Assembly (NCBI GenBank): GCA_009760855.2
Contig: WPIO01000066.1
Span: 1,324,501 to 1,388,500 of the forward strand
DNA from: Cristatella mucedo
Lineage: Eukaryota; Bryozoa; Phylactolaemata; Cristatellidae
DNA: 64,000 nucleotides
Reading direction: 5' to 3'
How positions within the stretch are numbered: the first letter of the stretch is position 1; the number at the start of each line of letters is the position of its first letter. This document shows positions 35,036-46,707 of this stretch, one piece after another. Below the pieces are notes generated by a model, which did not search any database, was not told where the DNA came from, and saw only the letters and a list, made by a program, of their open reading frames with translations. The position numbers were made by a program, and so were the translations under genes.

Positions 35036-35115
35036 TCAGAGTGAGTTATTATATAATTTTTTGTATAGCGCCCTAACTGAACTTAATCTCTATTCATGCG
35101 CTTCACATATGCCTT
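35036..35115 (-). mobile_element. SINE-2 or LINE-A tail-only copy
   Basis: Only the terminal block is present: on the minus strand GAAGCGCATGAATAGAGATT, then a GGGCGCTATAC arm. It sits 15-20 bases from a complete SINE-2 in the same orientation. Confidence 0.7.
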
Positions 35116-35129
35116 GTATATAATATATA

Positions 35130-35333
35130 ATTCATTTATATAGCGCCCCAAGAGAACCTAATCTCTATTCAGGCGCTTCACATATGCCTCGGGGCTTGAG
35201 CCCACGACCTTAGTAAGACCTTGGTCGGGGCGAGCACCTTAACCGCTAGACCAAACCAGCTCGGTGTTAAGGCTCGAGCCCACGACCTCAGGCAGACTTT
35301 GGTCGGAGCTAGCACTTTAACCGGTTGATCAAA
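35130..35333 (-). mobile_element. SINE-2 with dimeric tRNA-like head
   Basis: On the minus strand two related tRNA-like units of about 65-70 bases (about 35331-35270 and 35262-35187) are followed by GAAGCGCCTGAATAGAGATT and a GGTTCTCTTGGGGCGC arm. Each unit has an A-box side (GGTTAAAGTGC or GCGGTTAAGGTGC) and a B-box near GTGGGCTCGAGCC. The tail is nearly the LINE-A hairpin. A dimeric head with a LINE-like tail is classic for a SINE moved by a LINE partner. Confidence 0.78.
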
Positions 35334-35335
35334 GT

Positions 35336-36207
35336 ACACGAATATTTGAACATCATTATGCCCAATAGCGTCAACCATATCCCACATGGTCCGCCATTTC
35401 GAAGTCTTTGGACGCTCTCAGCGTTCATTATGGCAAAGGATTTAATTATCAATTTTCGTCTGCAATTGACTTGCAGGGCATCTTCAAGTTAAATGTATGC
35501 ATCATTGGTTTTCAAGTTTTTTTTGTATCAAGACTGACCCCAATATTTGGGGTACTTTGCAATTAAGCTTTTCATTATAGGTTCCGAATGAGTAATTTGG
35601 CCATAACACCGTGATAACACAAGTTGGTTCAAATGTGTAAAAGTGGTTGGTAGAATGGCCAATGAGTGGGAGTTATGCCCCCAAAAATCTACAAGGTTTA
35701 TCTCCCTCAACTGCACAGGCACTAAGGACTTATGGAACTATGTGCATTCAAATCGGTACAAGCAGCAAGATCAACGCAACCTATCTTTTTTTATAACCAT
35801 GGCGGTCAGATTAAATTTCTGCAAACCTCTTACAATCAAGGTCGGGTTTTGCTCTTGATCTCAGCAAAACATGGCTGGATTATCACTTCACTGGATTCAA
35901 CACCGGTCACTGCAAAACATAGTAAATCACTGAAAAGATGAATGCCGGAACGTCGGTAGTGCTAGTTTCGCATTGTTCGAATCACAAATTGCTTACATGA
36001 TACATTTGCAGGACGTTTAGGGCAAACAAAACACCACGAATTAGTGTGAAAAACCATCCGTTTCTTGAATGAAATCAGCCTATTCACTCAAGGTCAATAT
36101 TAGAGAGAGAGCTGGCTGGAATGGTGTGCAATCTACGAATTAGATCTGCACCCCATCAGGCCTGGCTTCGTACAGATTTTTTCTAAAATCCAATAAATAA
36201 ATAAACA
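35336..36207. other. Intron sequence with a short shared motif
   Basis: At about 35653-35690, GGCCAATGAGTGGGAGTTAT plus CCCCCAAAAAT resembles 58420-58452 (GGCCAGTAGTGGGAGTTATC). This may be a dispersed repeat. Open frames 35643-35941 have no domain. Confidence 0.35.
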
Positions 36208-36362
36208 CTAGTTGATTTCACTGCCTCTTTGGTATAGCAACAGAAGACCTTCTATGGCTATCACCACAGCTTGCAGTTGCAACGAAGCGTTCCCTAACCC
36301 AGTATTCGAACCCATGACATCGGAAGCCGTGTTCGTGGAAACAAACCACCTTAATTAGCAGA
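36208..36362 (-). mobile_element. SINE-1 copy
   Basis: Same layout as the copy at 18477-18645: the GCCTCTTTGGTATAGC block, GGCTATCACCACAGCTTGCA, then the tRNA-like head with the B-box at GTATTCGAACCC. Diverged but clear. Confidence 0.8.
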
Positions 36363-36377
36363 ACATCAAATCAATTG

Positions 36378-36680
36378 TAAAACTATACCAGATTCAAACC
36401 TCAAATCTTTTAGAGACTGTGACTTTCGTTTCTATGTACAAATCCTGGAACTTAATCCTGATTGATGTCACGGCATTTCCAGGCCAAAGACATAGAAAAA
36501 TCTAAAATCATCGCAAATCTTAAAAACATAATTTAGTTTGTCTATGTGATTAGAGCTTGCCACCATGAATCGCATTTGGTTGTTCACAAGTCCATTGACC
36601 TCAAATCAAGATATTTTTTTACATTCAGCATACTACCAAAAACCATTCTGGCAGGCTTCATGTATGGTATAAGCGGAGTA
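36378..36680 (+). mobile_element. LINE-A 3' remnant, old
   Basis: Codons of the family C-terminus (CAAATCTTTTAGAGACTGTG, then CCTGGAACTTAATCC) and a decayed 3' UTR, with no clear hairpin. It meets a reverse copy tail-to-tail. Confidence 0.6.
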
Positions 36681-36681
36681 A

Positions 36682-36945
36682 TAATAATAATAAAAATGAT
36701 GATATAATAATTATTTTTATAAAGCCCTGAGAGAACTCAATCTCATTCTTTGCACTTTAAAACACTCATTAACGAAGCTTGATTGGGTGACTAGTGTTAG
36801 TATGCTCAATGAACACCAAGCTCAGTATTGTAAGAGCTGACACGTATAGGGTCAGCATGCAAACATGGTTAGTAGCAGTGTGCATTGTGCCAGAACCTAT
36901 AAGCACACAAAGGACAAATCAGAGGACCCACTAAATGCTCTCAGG
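36682..36945 (-). mobile_element. LINE-A 3' fragment, reversed
   Basis: AAT repeat and hairpin at the left, then GGGTCAGCATGCAAACATGG and the rest of the 3' UTR up to the CCACTAAATGCT block. It is 5'-truncated. A short plus-strand tail piece (about 36940-37005, GAAAAGAGATTATGTTCTCC) follows it. Confidence 0.8.
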
Positions 36946-37005
36946 TTGCACGAAAAGAGATTATGTTCTCCGAGTATGCTATACAAAGGCAACATGGTTA
37001 TTATT

Positions 37006-38060
37006 ATAAACCTCACTTGAGTCGACAAATGTTATGGCAGCACATGAAGTGTGTTTTCTTGCAAAGTTCAAACTAATCAGGGGTCCTTAGATCCTTTCTT
37101 ATATTTTTTGTACTATAAACATTCACGATTGCGATAAGTTGAAACACACTCACCCTCAACTGCTGGCTTTCAATGAAAGATAAACCCTTGTGATCAAATG
37201 CTAATTGCATTAAGCATAGTAGCATATATTAGTTTAATTGCTACATCTCGTTCATCTACGTAGGATATTCAATACTTGATGAAACTTAAAACGTTCAATG
37301 GAAGAGAAAGAAAGAGAGAGAGAGAGAGTTTTAATGAGCTCATAAATGATTATTTACCAAGCATGTGTGACTATGTTATTAAGCCAACTAGATTTCCAAT
37401 GCATTGCTGTATTCCGTTAATAAAAGATGCTATAATAGGAGCTATCAGTACGGGAAAGGCTATTAAAAAGAGTATTATTGACACCCTATGTCACTAGATA
37501 CAATGTTGGAATTATTGGAATGAAAGCGAAATTATTAACACAGTTTTATACTTTAAAAGGAATAAATGAACCAATAATATTTACATATTTATTGTAAGTT
37601 TCTATTATGTTTACACTCGAGGTCGCGTTATTCGAATAACCGATCTTTTAATTAGTTATGCCTCCTTTGTTTATTGACTCAGTACGATGCAATTAATATC
37701 GATGACATTATCTATACTCATAACTAAGGTTAAATGCTTTACCAGCTAATTCAAAGTTAATAATGCTTCACTGCTAAATTAAAACTCATCAATAATTTGG
37801 TAAACATAATTTGAAAATGTATCACTTCCCCATGCATATGCACTTATCTTTGCAGACTTCCAAATTTTCGAAGGAAACGGAACAGAATACATCCAGAACA
37901 TCATGTCAAGTATGGATGTTTAAACTACACTACATGATCGGCATTATACAACTTATTCTGCTACATAGTAGAGGCCAATTACCTTAATTGTAACGATTCT
38001 TTTGAAACTTTAAAAAAGTAAGATGCTCCAGTTTGGGGAATCTTTACAGAGTCGTATTGA

Positions 38061-38065
<5 letters not shown>
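37006..38065. other. Intron sequence with (AG)n and unassigned frame
   Basis: A short AG run lies at about 37305-37328. An open frame at 37276-37497 (NDYLPSMCDYVIKPTRFPMH) reads smoothly but has no recognised domain or splice sites. A candidate truncated exon is listed at 37856-37923. Confidence 0.35.
37856..37923 (+). CDS. Possible alternative terminal exon or exon relic
   Basis: A good acceptor (CTTATCTTTGCAG, ending 37855) opens a phase-1 frame reading x-FQIFEGNGTEYIQNIMSSMDV-stop. The phase matches the Ig exons, and the start resembles the first strand of a domain (compare DFPYELK at 40744). If spliced from the exon ending at 33773 it would end the protein early, giving a secreted short form. 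It may equally be the stump of a decayed Ig exon. Confidence 0.28.
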
Positions 38066-38156
<91 letters not shown>

Positions 38157-38260
38157 TATATATATATATATGTATATATATATACATATACATGCATATA
38201 TGTAGATGACTCATATATCTATATCTATTTATATGTAATATATATATATATATATATAAG
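38066..38260. repeat. (GA)n plus (TA)n microsatellites
   Basis: A GA run of about 88 bases (38066-38154), then TA-rich runs (38156-38190 and 38237-38260). The minus-strand Ser-Leu open frame over it is an artefact. Confidence 0.95.
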
Positions 38261-38261
38261 C

Positions 38262-38884
38262 TATAAGCTATATAGTTAATTTTGATTATAAGTAGTTATT
38301 TATAAGTAACTATAAAAATAAGAAATTGATGACATGTTTGCAAACCAGAGTGCGAAATTCCATCTTCCAATCAGAACTACATCACTCATTACATGAAGGT
38401 ATTCATCCCCTAATATGATAAAGAATACACTTGGCATGCTTTCTGCAGCAAAGCTCTTCTTTGGTAGACACTTCAAATTTTGACTTCAACTTCTGACTTC
38501 CACTTCAACTTGTGACTCAAGATGAATAGCTGTGCCTCAAAACAGCTTCATGTTAAGTTCCCTTGTACGCTCTACGATGCTATTTTAATTGTTTAACTTT
38601 AACTTCTGTGAGCTCTTGTTATCCATTATCACCGTTACTAGTTTCCCATTTGTTGAAGACTGAGCAGAACAAAGTCGGCCAAGGCAAGACATTGCATTAG
38701 AAGAATCCTTGCAATATGGGAGTTGCAGCAGCGGCTGCTGATTCGCCGGCGTCAATAATGTCAAAGTAACAGCTGACGGTTCTGTTCTTTACCGGGCGTA
38801 CTTAAAAAATTCAAATGCCGGTTCTAGGTTAATGTTCGGTGTAACCGTGGTTAACTAACATTCTGTGTGACATATAACAAAATA
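38262..38884. other. Intron sequence, no recognised feature
   Basis: Nothing supported. Confidence 0.4.
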
Positions 38885-39030
38885 CTAGCTGATTAAACAG
38901 CCTCTTTTTTGTATCGCGACAGAAGAGCCTTTACGGCTATCACTACCGTTTGCAGTGGCGATAAAGAATCGCCCACCGCAGGAATCGAACCCACACAAAC
39001 GCCTTACCCAGTGTGCCATCACGGCTAACC
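38885..39030 (-). mobile_element. SINE-1 copy
   Basis: Clear copy: GCTGATTAAACAGCCTC, then GACAGAAGAGCCTTTACGG and the tRNA-like head with B-box GGAATCGAACCC. It is shortened by about 20 bases between B-box and A-box compared with 61935-62104. Confidence 0.87.
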
Positions 39031-40743
39031 AACTATTCAATTTCCGCGCGTTATTTTTAACCGACTCTGCTTTGTATCTGCTACTGTAGGCCATTAAAGT
39101 AATGATTTGATCGACCTAAATAGTGGATAATTGCGGCATGCCGAATCCACCTACGCCTCAGAGTAATAGCCTCTTAAATATGGATTCCTATTCGTAATTG
39201 CTGCGTAAACACAACAGGATAGGCGGAAAGTAGTAGAGCATGGCTGCTGTAGAGAATGTTTTCCATTTTTCTTTGAATTAAGAGGAAACATTTTCAAATG
39301 TAATACCGCATGCTGCGTCAGACCATTTTGTTCTAGGACATATCGTGGCAGCTTGCGAGTCAGGCTTCCATGGTCATAAAACACTTTACTGTGCTAATAT
39401 TGAAATGCAAAATTCTTTTTAAAAATTGAGTCAACGTTATTCAATTGTTTTAATGTCTCAGGTATGCAGGAATAGCAAGTCATACCTATTATAGATGTGT
39501 ATGATTTTATAGCATGTATCATAACTGAGCTTTGTTGTATTTACGTCAATAATTTGTAAGCAACATACAAGTTTCTCCATTGAAGCTTAAGTTTTCTAAA
39601 CATTAGTCTTCAGTTAGACTTATATTTCTTGTACATGATTCTAAAATAATAGAAAGATGACCTAAGGTGTTCTGTCAAAGCAGTCTTATTTCCCACAATG
39701 GTTAGTTTTATGTTCCTCTGGTTTTCGGAACATTTTTTGTTCAACGATACGCCAGCAGAATTTGCTGGCACTTCTTGGAATTAAGAGATCTAAATGAGCG
39801 TTAAGCAATTTAGAAAAAAACATTTAAACGAGCATTCATTGAGAATTTCACAGCCAAGATTTGGATACAAGCTTTTCTATCATAGATATATTGTTATCGT
39901 TCAGCAATTTGTCTTAAGCTACGAATTCCTTATAGGAAAATGCAGATACACTATATCCTAGGCAGATGCAACAAAAATATCTGCTCGAACGATATTTCCA
40001 GAAGTTATGCAAATATTATAAGCATTTTTTATTTCATCGTAGAAAAAACTCAAAAAGTAACTGAAATACGTGTGAGTACTCAGACTGGTCATTTTGTTTA
40101 TCACATGTTTGACTGATTATCCTTTGTAAGATTAGATCAATCCGACGCATACACTTGCGTTACAGAAATTTTAATTGAGTTAAATGACAGTATTGTGAGC
40201 CTGGCTGCTCAAGTGGAAAACATCATTTGTGAAAGCAAACAATTTTTTTAAGTTGAGAAGCAAAATTACGTAAACATTTTTTCCTCAGATATGATTTGGC
40301 AGCCAATGGCAAAGCACATCCTTTGACACTCTTTACCTTGCATACTAGTTTTGAATAACCTTTGAAAACTCGTTGGCTATTCTAGACGTTAATTTAAATT
40401 TATAGGTTTTAGACACGTGTTTTTTATTACTACCCGTTGGAAATTCTTCTCTTCTGTCAAGCCTTTAGTGTAAGCACAAATAGCTCTTCTAATTACGCAG
40501 CATGTAGCTACTAAAATTCTCTGTTGTGAATACCTTATGATTGAAGCTCCATTACTTTTAAAATCTTAAAAATATAGATAGCATTATTATTGAAAAGATG
40601 GAGCAAAAAGTTGTTTGTCATTGCTTCTCTTGATGTTTACAATAAACGAAATCATTTGCAGGACTAACCAAACCCTTAGATTTTAATTCTGACTAGTTTT
40701 TAGTTGTGTATTCACGGCAATAAATCAGTAAATACAATTTTAG
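39031..40743. other. Intron sequence, no recognised feature
   Basis: AT-rich intron leading to the acceptor at 40743. Nothing else supported. Confidence 0.4.
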
Positions 40744-41151
40744 ATTTTCCGTATGAGCTTAAGACCGAACCTCAAGAGGTTTTACTTCGACAAGGCAATG
40801 TTACTCAAATACGTTTGCTCGCCAACTATGTAGAATTACCAGTGTATGTTTACTTCCGACGAACGGATCAAGACACTTATATGGTCAGTGGATTGATTTT
40901 GAAGGGAGAACCATGCATATACTTGGAAGATTTTTCACAAGGCGTAATTTCCATCTCACGAAACGTAAGATGCTCTCTAAATGTACAGTCGGGAACATAT
41001 GATACCATCTTGACGATGACAGCTACTTCTAAGAGCGTATCTGACAGTGGAAATTACTCTTTTGAGTTGTCATACGAGTCTAAAAAGACATACTCTCAAA
41101 AGAGCGATGAAATCTTTGCTGTGACTAACATGAGCATTACAATCTTTTCAT
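40744..41151 (+). CDS. Ig receptor gene, second V-like domain exon
   Basis: 408 bases, phase 1 to phase 1. The acceptor ends AATTTTTAG and the donor is T|GTAAGT. The 136-residue module reads DFPYELKTEP, then QGNVTQIRLLANY (B strand), VYVYFRRTDQ (C strand), EPCIYLEDF and VRCSLNVQSG (two cysteines 20 apart), TILTMTATSK (E strand) and SVSDSGNYSFELSY (F strand). D-S-G-x-Y is the Ig hallmark. The canonical F-strand Cys is absent, and the Cys pair lies elsewhere, between the C' and D/E strands. Several N-x-S/T sites suit an extracellular domain. Confidence 0.85.
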
Positions 41152-41295
41152 GTAAGTGTATAACTGTGACAGATTGTTTGGCTTAGTCAGTTTTATGATT
41201 TGAAGTGGATGCTTACAAGTTGTCTCAGCTCGCTTTTCAAAAGTATCTAAAATTATGTAAAAACTCTTAAATCGGTTTGAATAAGCTGGTAATAT

Positions 41296-42860
41296 AATAT
41301 AATAACATTACTAAAATTGATAAAGCCCAAACAGAGAAATAAGTTACGATCTTAGCGCTGCAGTGCAACCATGAATGAATGGTCAGTGTTATCATGCTGA
41401 ATAAGCGACAAGAAAAATACGGTTAGGGTACACGTGCACTGGGCCAAATTTCAAGTATGGTTAGTTGCAGCATGCCCAGTGTCAGCCGACATAAGCACAT
41501 AAAACGGAACGCGTGGACCCACTAAATTCTGGGATAAAGTGGTGACTCTCTAGTTTATTTATATGAATGGTAAATTCGGGTGTCGTGATGCAAGTCGAGA
41601 GTGAGTTCCAGGATTTAGAAGTATAAGAACTAAATGCATGATCTTCAAGCGATCTGCGGTTTGGACAAGGTGAGTGTAAAAAATGAGATTCCAAAAAGTG
41701 TGCATTACAATGCATAGCCTGGTGGGGCAGTAGATCAGAAAAAATAGGCTGGAGCTGAAACAATGAATTGACATAAAAGTATGTGAGAAAAACTTTAAGC
41801 ATTTGTACTACTTGACTGGTAGAAATTGCAATACGTTGAGAAGTGATGTGACAATACAACTGGGACGCTTGCGATAGAAAAGCCTTACTGAAGAATTGTG
41901 CACCAGCTGTGAGCACCTGATTGCACAGGCCTGTAGAACTACAACGAATGAGTGACCGAAGTCATGAAAGGATGTCATGAATGCCTGGACCAATTTGGAT
42001 GTGATATCCTTACCTAATCGAGCCCAAATTGTAACAAGTTTATGTAGTCAAAAGAAGGCAGACTTGATGGTGGAGCTGGTGTGGTCATCTAATGAAAGGT
42101 CACGTTGGAATGTGGCGCCTAAATTTTGTGCAGATTCAACAGAAGAGATACTGGCAGAGCCGATTTTGAGTGTCATCCTTTCCAATATCTGAATTACACT
42201 GGGTTTGCTGATGACTAGTAAGTCGGTTTTATCGTCATTCAAACTAAGCAAAACATACCGTCATTAATTGTGGGGCTGTAATAAAGACAGCTAGTAAAGA
42301 AGTTGAGAGAATCTGACTTGCTCGAGGGCTGAAAGTGTTCACAGTAAAGGTACAACTGAATTTCATCAGCACAACAGTTAAAGCCTACACTGTGCATGGC
42401 AATGCCATCGGTAAAAGGAGGAGTATAAACAGTCACAGGAGTAGGAATAAGCATGGAGTCCTAACGTACCCAATATTCTAGGGATTCCTCGGATTATCTT
42501 TGTCCATTCGCATCAATACTTTGGAGTCTCCCACTGACATTGGAGTGAAGCAACGCAATGCAGTTCCAGTAATTCCCATTAAAGATTAGAAGATTTCAAT
42601 GGTCTTTCTTTGGTGATGGAGAGTATCAAAATTTCTTGGTGATGGATAGGATCAAAAGCGGCCGAAAGATCAAGCAAAACAAGAAATACGGGCACCTGGT
42701 AATTGTTACGAGTACTTGTCGATATTCCAGTAAAGTCATAAAGCCCTTTAAGCATGCTAGATTTCTTCGAAAATAAATAAATGTACACCTAAAAAAAGCC
42801 CATAGAGCAGGTTCTGAGGAATTATTATTATAAAATCTTGTATTCAAGTCAGGCTTTCCG
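41296..42860 (-). mobile_element. LINE-A long fragment, reversed
   Basis: Minus-strand copy from a decayed tail (41296) through the 3' UTR and RT C-terminus (41482-41916) to the thumb (42048-42251; LNDDKTDLLVISKPSVIQ). It continues to the catalytic box region and motif A (LVLLDLSAAFDPI in 42579-42788), ending near the SEPALWAFF codons at about 42800-42860. In the catalytic box the expected FYADD appears as CCADE. Lies in the intron between the second and third V-like exons. Confidence 0.88.
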
Positions 42861-43412
42861 TTTTTATAATGATTTGTATTTTTGATTAGAAACATTGCCC
42901 ATTAGATATCGTTTCTCGTTAAACTGATTTTATGAAACCATAACATAAAGCTAAAATAATTTATAAGGGTAGAGAAGATGCTTTTGTTGTGACAACATGC
43001 GTACAGGGACTGGATGAGTGAATTGTCTTGTTATTTCTTGCACCCACCAACTTAATTATGCATTTTACTAGTCTACTGCCTCAAGCGAATATTATTACAA
43101 GCTGAAGATCTTTCATAGGCAAACAAATCTAGGAATAAGCTAGCTCCTACATAAGTATGATGATATTATTATGCCCAAGCATACATGGGAACCTGAATTT
43201 CTAACCAGATGATGATTGCTTACTAATAAAGACATTAATCAATCCACCATAATTTAAAACTTTTCTAAGACTAATGCCTGAGAAGAGGCAGACGGCAGTG
43301 ACAAACTCCCACTGCCAAGCATATTGCCCTACACTTTGAGATTCACGCGGACAAGAAGCCGTGTTGGAAGAGCAATTAATAGATGGTCATTCTTTATTAC
43401 GCTTAATAATTG
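42861..43412. other. Intron sequence, no recognised feature
   Basis: Nothing supported. Confidence 0.4.
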
Positions 43413-43872
43413 TTATTATAATGCGCTTGATAAAGCGCCCTCGGAGAACTCAATCTCTTTCTAGGTGCTTTACTATTGCTGCAAGGGGAAACACAATTGA
43501 ATGGTGAGTAAAATCATGCTTGACAAACAAACAACATGAATAACATGGATATGGGTGACATGCACAGGGTCAGCATGCAAACGTGGTTAGTGGCAGCATG
43601 CACAGTGTCAGCACACATAAGCCCATGGAGGACGAATGACATGCACCCACTAAATGCTTTCCTAAATAGGTGTGTTTTAAAGTTCCTTCAAATTTGGTCA
43701 AGTCAGGGGGATGTTCTGACACAGGTCGGGAGGGAGTTCCAAGCTTTGGGAGCATATGAACTAAATGCATGGTCTCCAAAGGATTTGAGGTTTGAATGAG
43801 GTATTGGTAATCTGTTTAATTCCGAAAAGTAGGTGGTACGGAATCCAAAAGTCTATCAATACCTCGTATGTT
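43413..43872 (-). mobile_element. LINE-A 3' fragment with foldback end
   Basis: Reverse copy with AAT-poor tail, perfect hairpin arm (GATAAAGCGCCCTC), 3' UTR and RT end up to about 43838. There the sequence turns round: 43841-43866 (GGAATCCAAAAGTCTATCAA) is the reverse complement of 43799-43825. The copy thus ends in a small inverted repeat, as seen with 5' inversions made during LINE insertion. Confidence 0.85.
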
Positions 43873-44434
43873 TGGTGGCTCCTAGATCTCCACCATATAA
43901 TGTGTTCCGATCACCTCCTGCCAGTTCGGGCTCTGTGCAGGAAGCTTGCCTAGCTGTGCGAGTGAAGCAGCCCCAATAGTGGTAGCAGCAGGACTGGTGA
44001 TAGCATTTGTTCGTCATTAACCAATGCAAAAGCAGACCTATACGTTAGTAGAATTCAGCTCTTTTTGGTGCAGCTTAACAGCGGTATGAGTTATAATCAT
44101 TTTCATTCCATAATATTTGTTTACCCAATATCAAGAAATGCTGTTAGTTAGGGGGCTTCGAACAATAGTAAAGTTTTTAAGGTTCTGTATTGAGAGTTTT
44201 CCAAAACGGAATTTCTTATGGAATGTACCTAATAAATTAAGGAAGATGAAACAATTTAGTGAGATGGCTGTTGCCAAATTTGCTCGTGCTATTAATTACT
44301 ATGTCCATTTCTATTTTATTTGTCATAAGATCTACCATGTCGTCTACATGTGAATACATCTGCTTACTTGCTCATGCCTTCTGCTTGGCTAGCCTGCCAC
44401 TTGCATATGTTACCGACAATTATTTATTAATCCT
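43873..44434. other. Intron sequence, no recognised feature
   Basis: Short open frames (44117-44444) show no domain. Nothing supported. Confidence 0.4.
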
Positions 44435-44525
44435 GTATATTTAGCATCTGTAAAGTGCCTAGAGATTAATTCAGTTCAAAGACAGTGGTAAACCTATGTA
44501 TTATTAATATTATTAATAATATTAT
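44435..44525 (+). mobile_element. Decayed LINE-A-like tail
   Basis: CATCTGTAAAGTGCCTAGAG, then ATTCAGTTCAAAGACAGTGG and repeats of ATT match the general form of the LINE-A end but with a broken second hairpin arm. Upstream sequence is unassigned. Confidence 0.5.
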
Positions 44526-46319
44526 CATTGACATTTGAACACCATTGTTTAGGTCATTGTTTAGGTCAAGCCTGATATAATTACATCTATGTCAATGGGC
44601 AACAATCATTCCGGGATTTTCAAGTGCTGACAACTTTGAAATTTCTAGAAAAAATAAAAGAATAAAACTGAGCGATTAATTATATTTTAATGTCATATTG
44701 CCTCTACTAGAAGCAGGCCTGTATCTGATGAGCGACTAAATATTGCATCTATTACGCAGATAAGTGATTTTGATGTCATCACCTAATTACAGGTCTGATT
44801 TCTATCAGTCAGTCACCTGATGCTTCAAGTATAGATGGTAGAGCCTATTTTGGTCTTGGGGAATAATTATATCAACCATTTTTTCAGATTCTGTAGAACT
44901 AGTAGGAAGTATCACAATATTTCATCCCAGAAAGAGTTTTTGAAAAACACAGTGCTTTATTCTGCAACAATTGCAGCTAATCTTTTACTTATATTTTTTT
45001 AAGAGCGCTAGGTACCATGAAAATTTAGAGGTGGCCTCTTTGTGCATAACAATTCAGTGAATAACGAATAAACATCGCTAGCCATTTCAAAAAATTCTCC
45101 CAAAGAACCCACGTTCTTTTTATGGAATGCACACATGCTGCAAGGAAAATGTGTCAATACGGTTAGTGACGGCACGACACTTTCAGCACTTCTATGCATT
45201 CAGAGGGCTATTTTAATGTCTCCTTTAACACTAATTCATCTCATAAATGATTAGCGAAGTAATTTATATATTTAAAGATATAGGGATTACTTTAATAATT
45301 ATCATAGTGTGAAGCAAATGCTATGATATTATACATTTTCATCCCTGCTTATATGAGGTGAAAAAATAAGGCAGTCACGAAGTTTTATTTTTGAGTGAGA
45401 GGGACTCAAGTCAATGAATATGCAGTGATAGCAAGACATCCCCAGCAAGTACACTCTTCTAGTTTGAACTCTAGTGAATACGTAGTAAATGGAGGAATTC
45501 GCCACTAAACCTCTTTTACGGATCCAAGTTGGCTAATTATAAAACTATGATTTCCATGAAAGTACCCCCAGTAATTATGCCTTAACTTTATATTTTAAGG
45601 AACTGCAAATCAAAGATCGCTAACATTATTTGTTACTGAGACTTTTTTTTATTGGTTATACAACAAAGGTACTTAATACAGTGAACATATGCTTTCTGCT
45701 CCAAACTTCACAAAGCTAGAAAAGTTTGACCAATTTACATTGTTAAGTTTTTTGACACAAATTTCTAGGAATATAAGTATTGAAATCTCTATTTTGCAAT
45801 GCCTCCTTCTCGTCCACGTGATATGCACTTTGTCTGTTTAAGGCCCGGAAGACGTGCTCGGTATGAAAAGTTAATAGAATTTAGTATTTTAGCTTATCTG
45901 AATTACCGAAGAGAATAAATGGTTCTCCTTATAATGCCTATCTATTTTGAAGCCTATAAAGTCTTTATATTTTGTCTAGCATGCTTTATTGACGGCGGAC
46001 TGTTTACATAAAACTAAAAGATTCGAACAGCATGCATGGACGTGCAGAAACGGTAGTACAATTTAAAAAATCAAAGACAACTCAAGACACTCTTTCACTG
46101 ATATAGCTAGTAATTCACACGCTGTATTGCTTAAATGGATATCCAAATTTTACAAAATCTTTCCCAGTGAAGATAAGAGATCTCGAGAATTACAGCACTG
46201 ACAGCTACTTATCCACAGGTTTCGCACTGGCAGGCTTTAAAGGTTGTCGAAATAAAGGATATACTTTAGTTCCACATTCGCACAATTAAGGTTATATTTT
46301 AGTAACGCATTCCCTTTAG
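44526..46319. other. Intron sequence, no firm feature
   Basis: A weak match to the reversed LINE-A 3' UTR lies near 45120-45205 (ACACATGCTGCAAGG, then GGTTAGTGACGGCA). Otherwise nothing supported. Confidence 0.35.
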
Positions 46320-46616
46320 TTAATAAAGGATGGCTAGTTCATATTCTTTATCGTGTCGATTGGAAGAGTTGAACTTTGAATGCCTTAAAGAATTGTCGAA
46401 CGCGATCGACGGGGCGCCGTTAGTTATTTTCAATTGTACGAAGTCTAGATCTCTGCTAGCTTTCATAGCCGTTAAAGCACTTTTTTCGCTCCTCGCATTT
46501 ACCATGACATGCATGAATCGGGCGATGTATAGTGAATACCGACCACTGTCTTTTTCATCGAAGTGTGTTGCCGCCCAGCTTAAGATGACCATTATTTTTT
46601 GAAATTTGCCTCAGGT
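46320..46616 (-). pseudogene. Ig-like exon relic, inverted
   Basis: A minus-strand open frame reads KFQKIMVILSWAATHFDEKD, then SGRYSLYIARF. This matches the E-to-F strand arrangement of the exon at 40744-41151 (TILTMTATSKSVSDSGNYSF) and contains the D-S-G-x-Y hallmark. No acceptor or donor in phase 1 brackets it, and a stop lies just upstream. It sits 90 bases before the third V-like exon but points the other way. Best read as a duplicated and inverted exon fragment. A plus-strand 90-codon frame over the same bases is taken as coincidence. Confidence 0.4.
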
Positions 46617-46707
46617 CGAATGATCATTCAAAGCTGGATTAGAAAGCTTACTCAATCTCAAAAAACATAACTAGATCTTAAATTAATTTATTGAATTCTC
46701 GTTCTAG

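Noticed and set aside
37979-38197. Minus-strand Ser-Leu open frame
   Set aside because: Produced by the (GA)n and (TA)n microsatellites.
46330-46602. 90-codon plus-strand frame
   Set aside because: The minus strand carries the Ig motif here. The plus frame has no domain and no splice sites.
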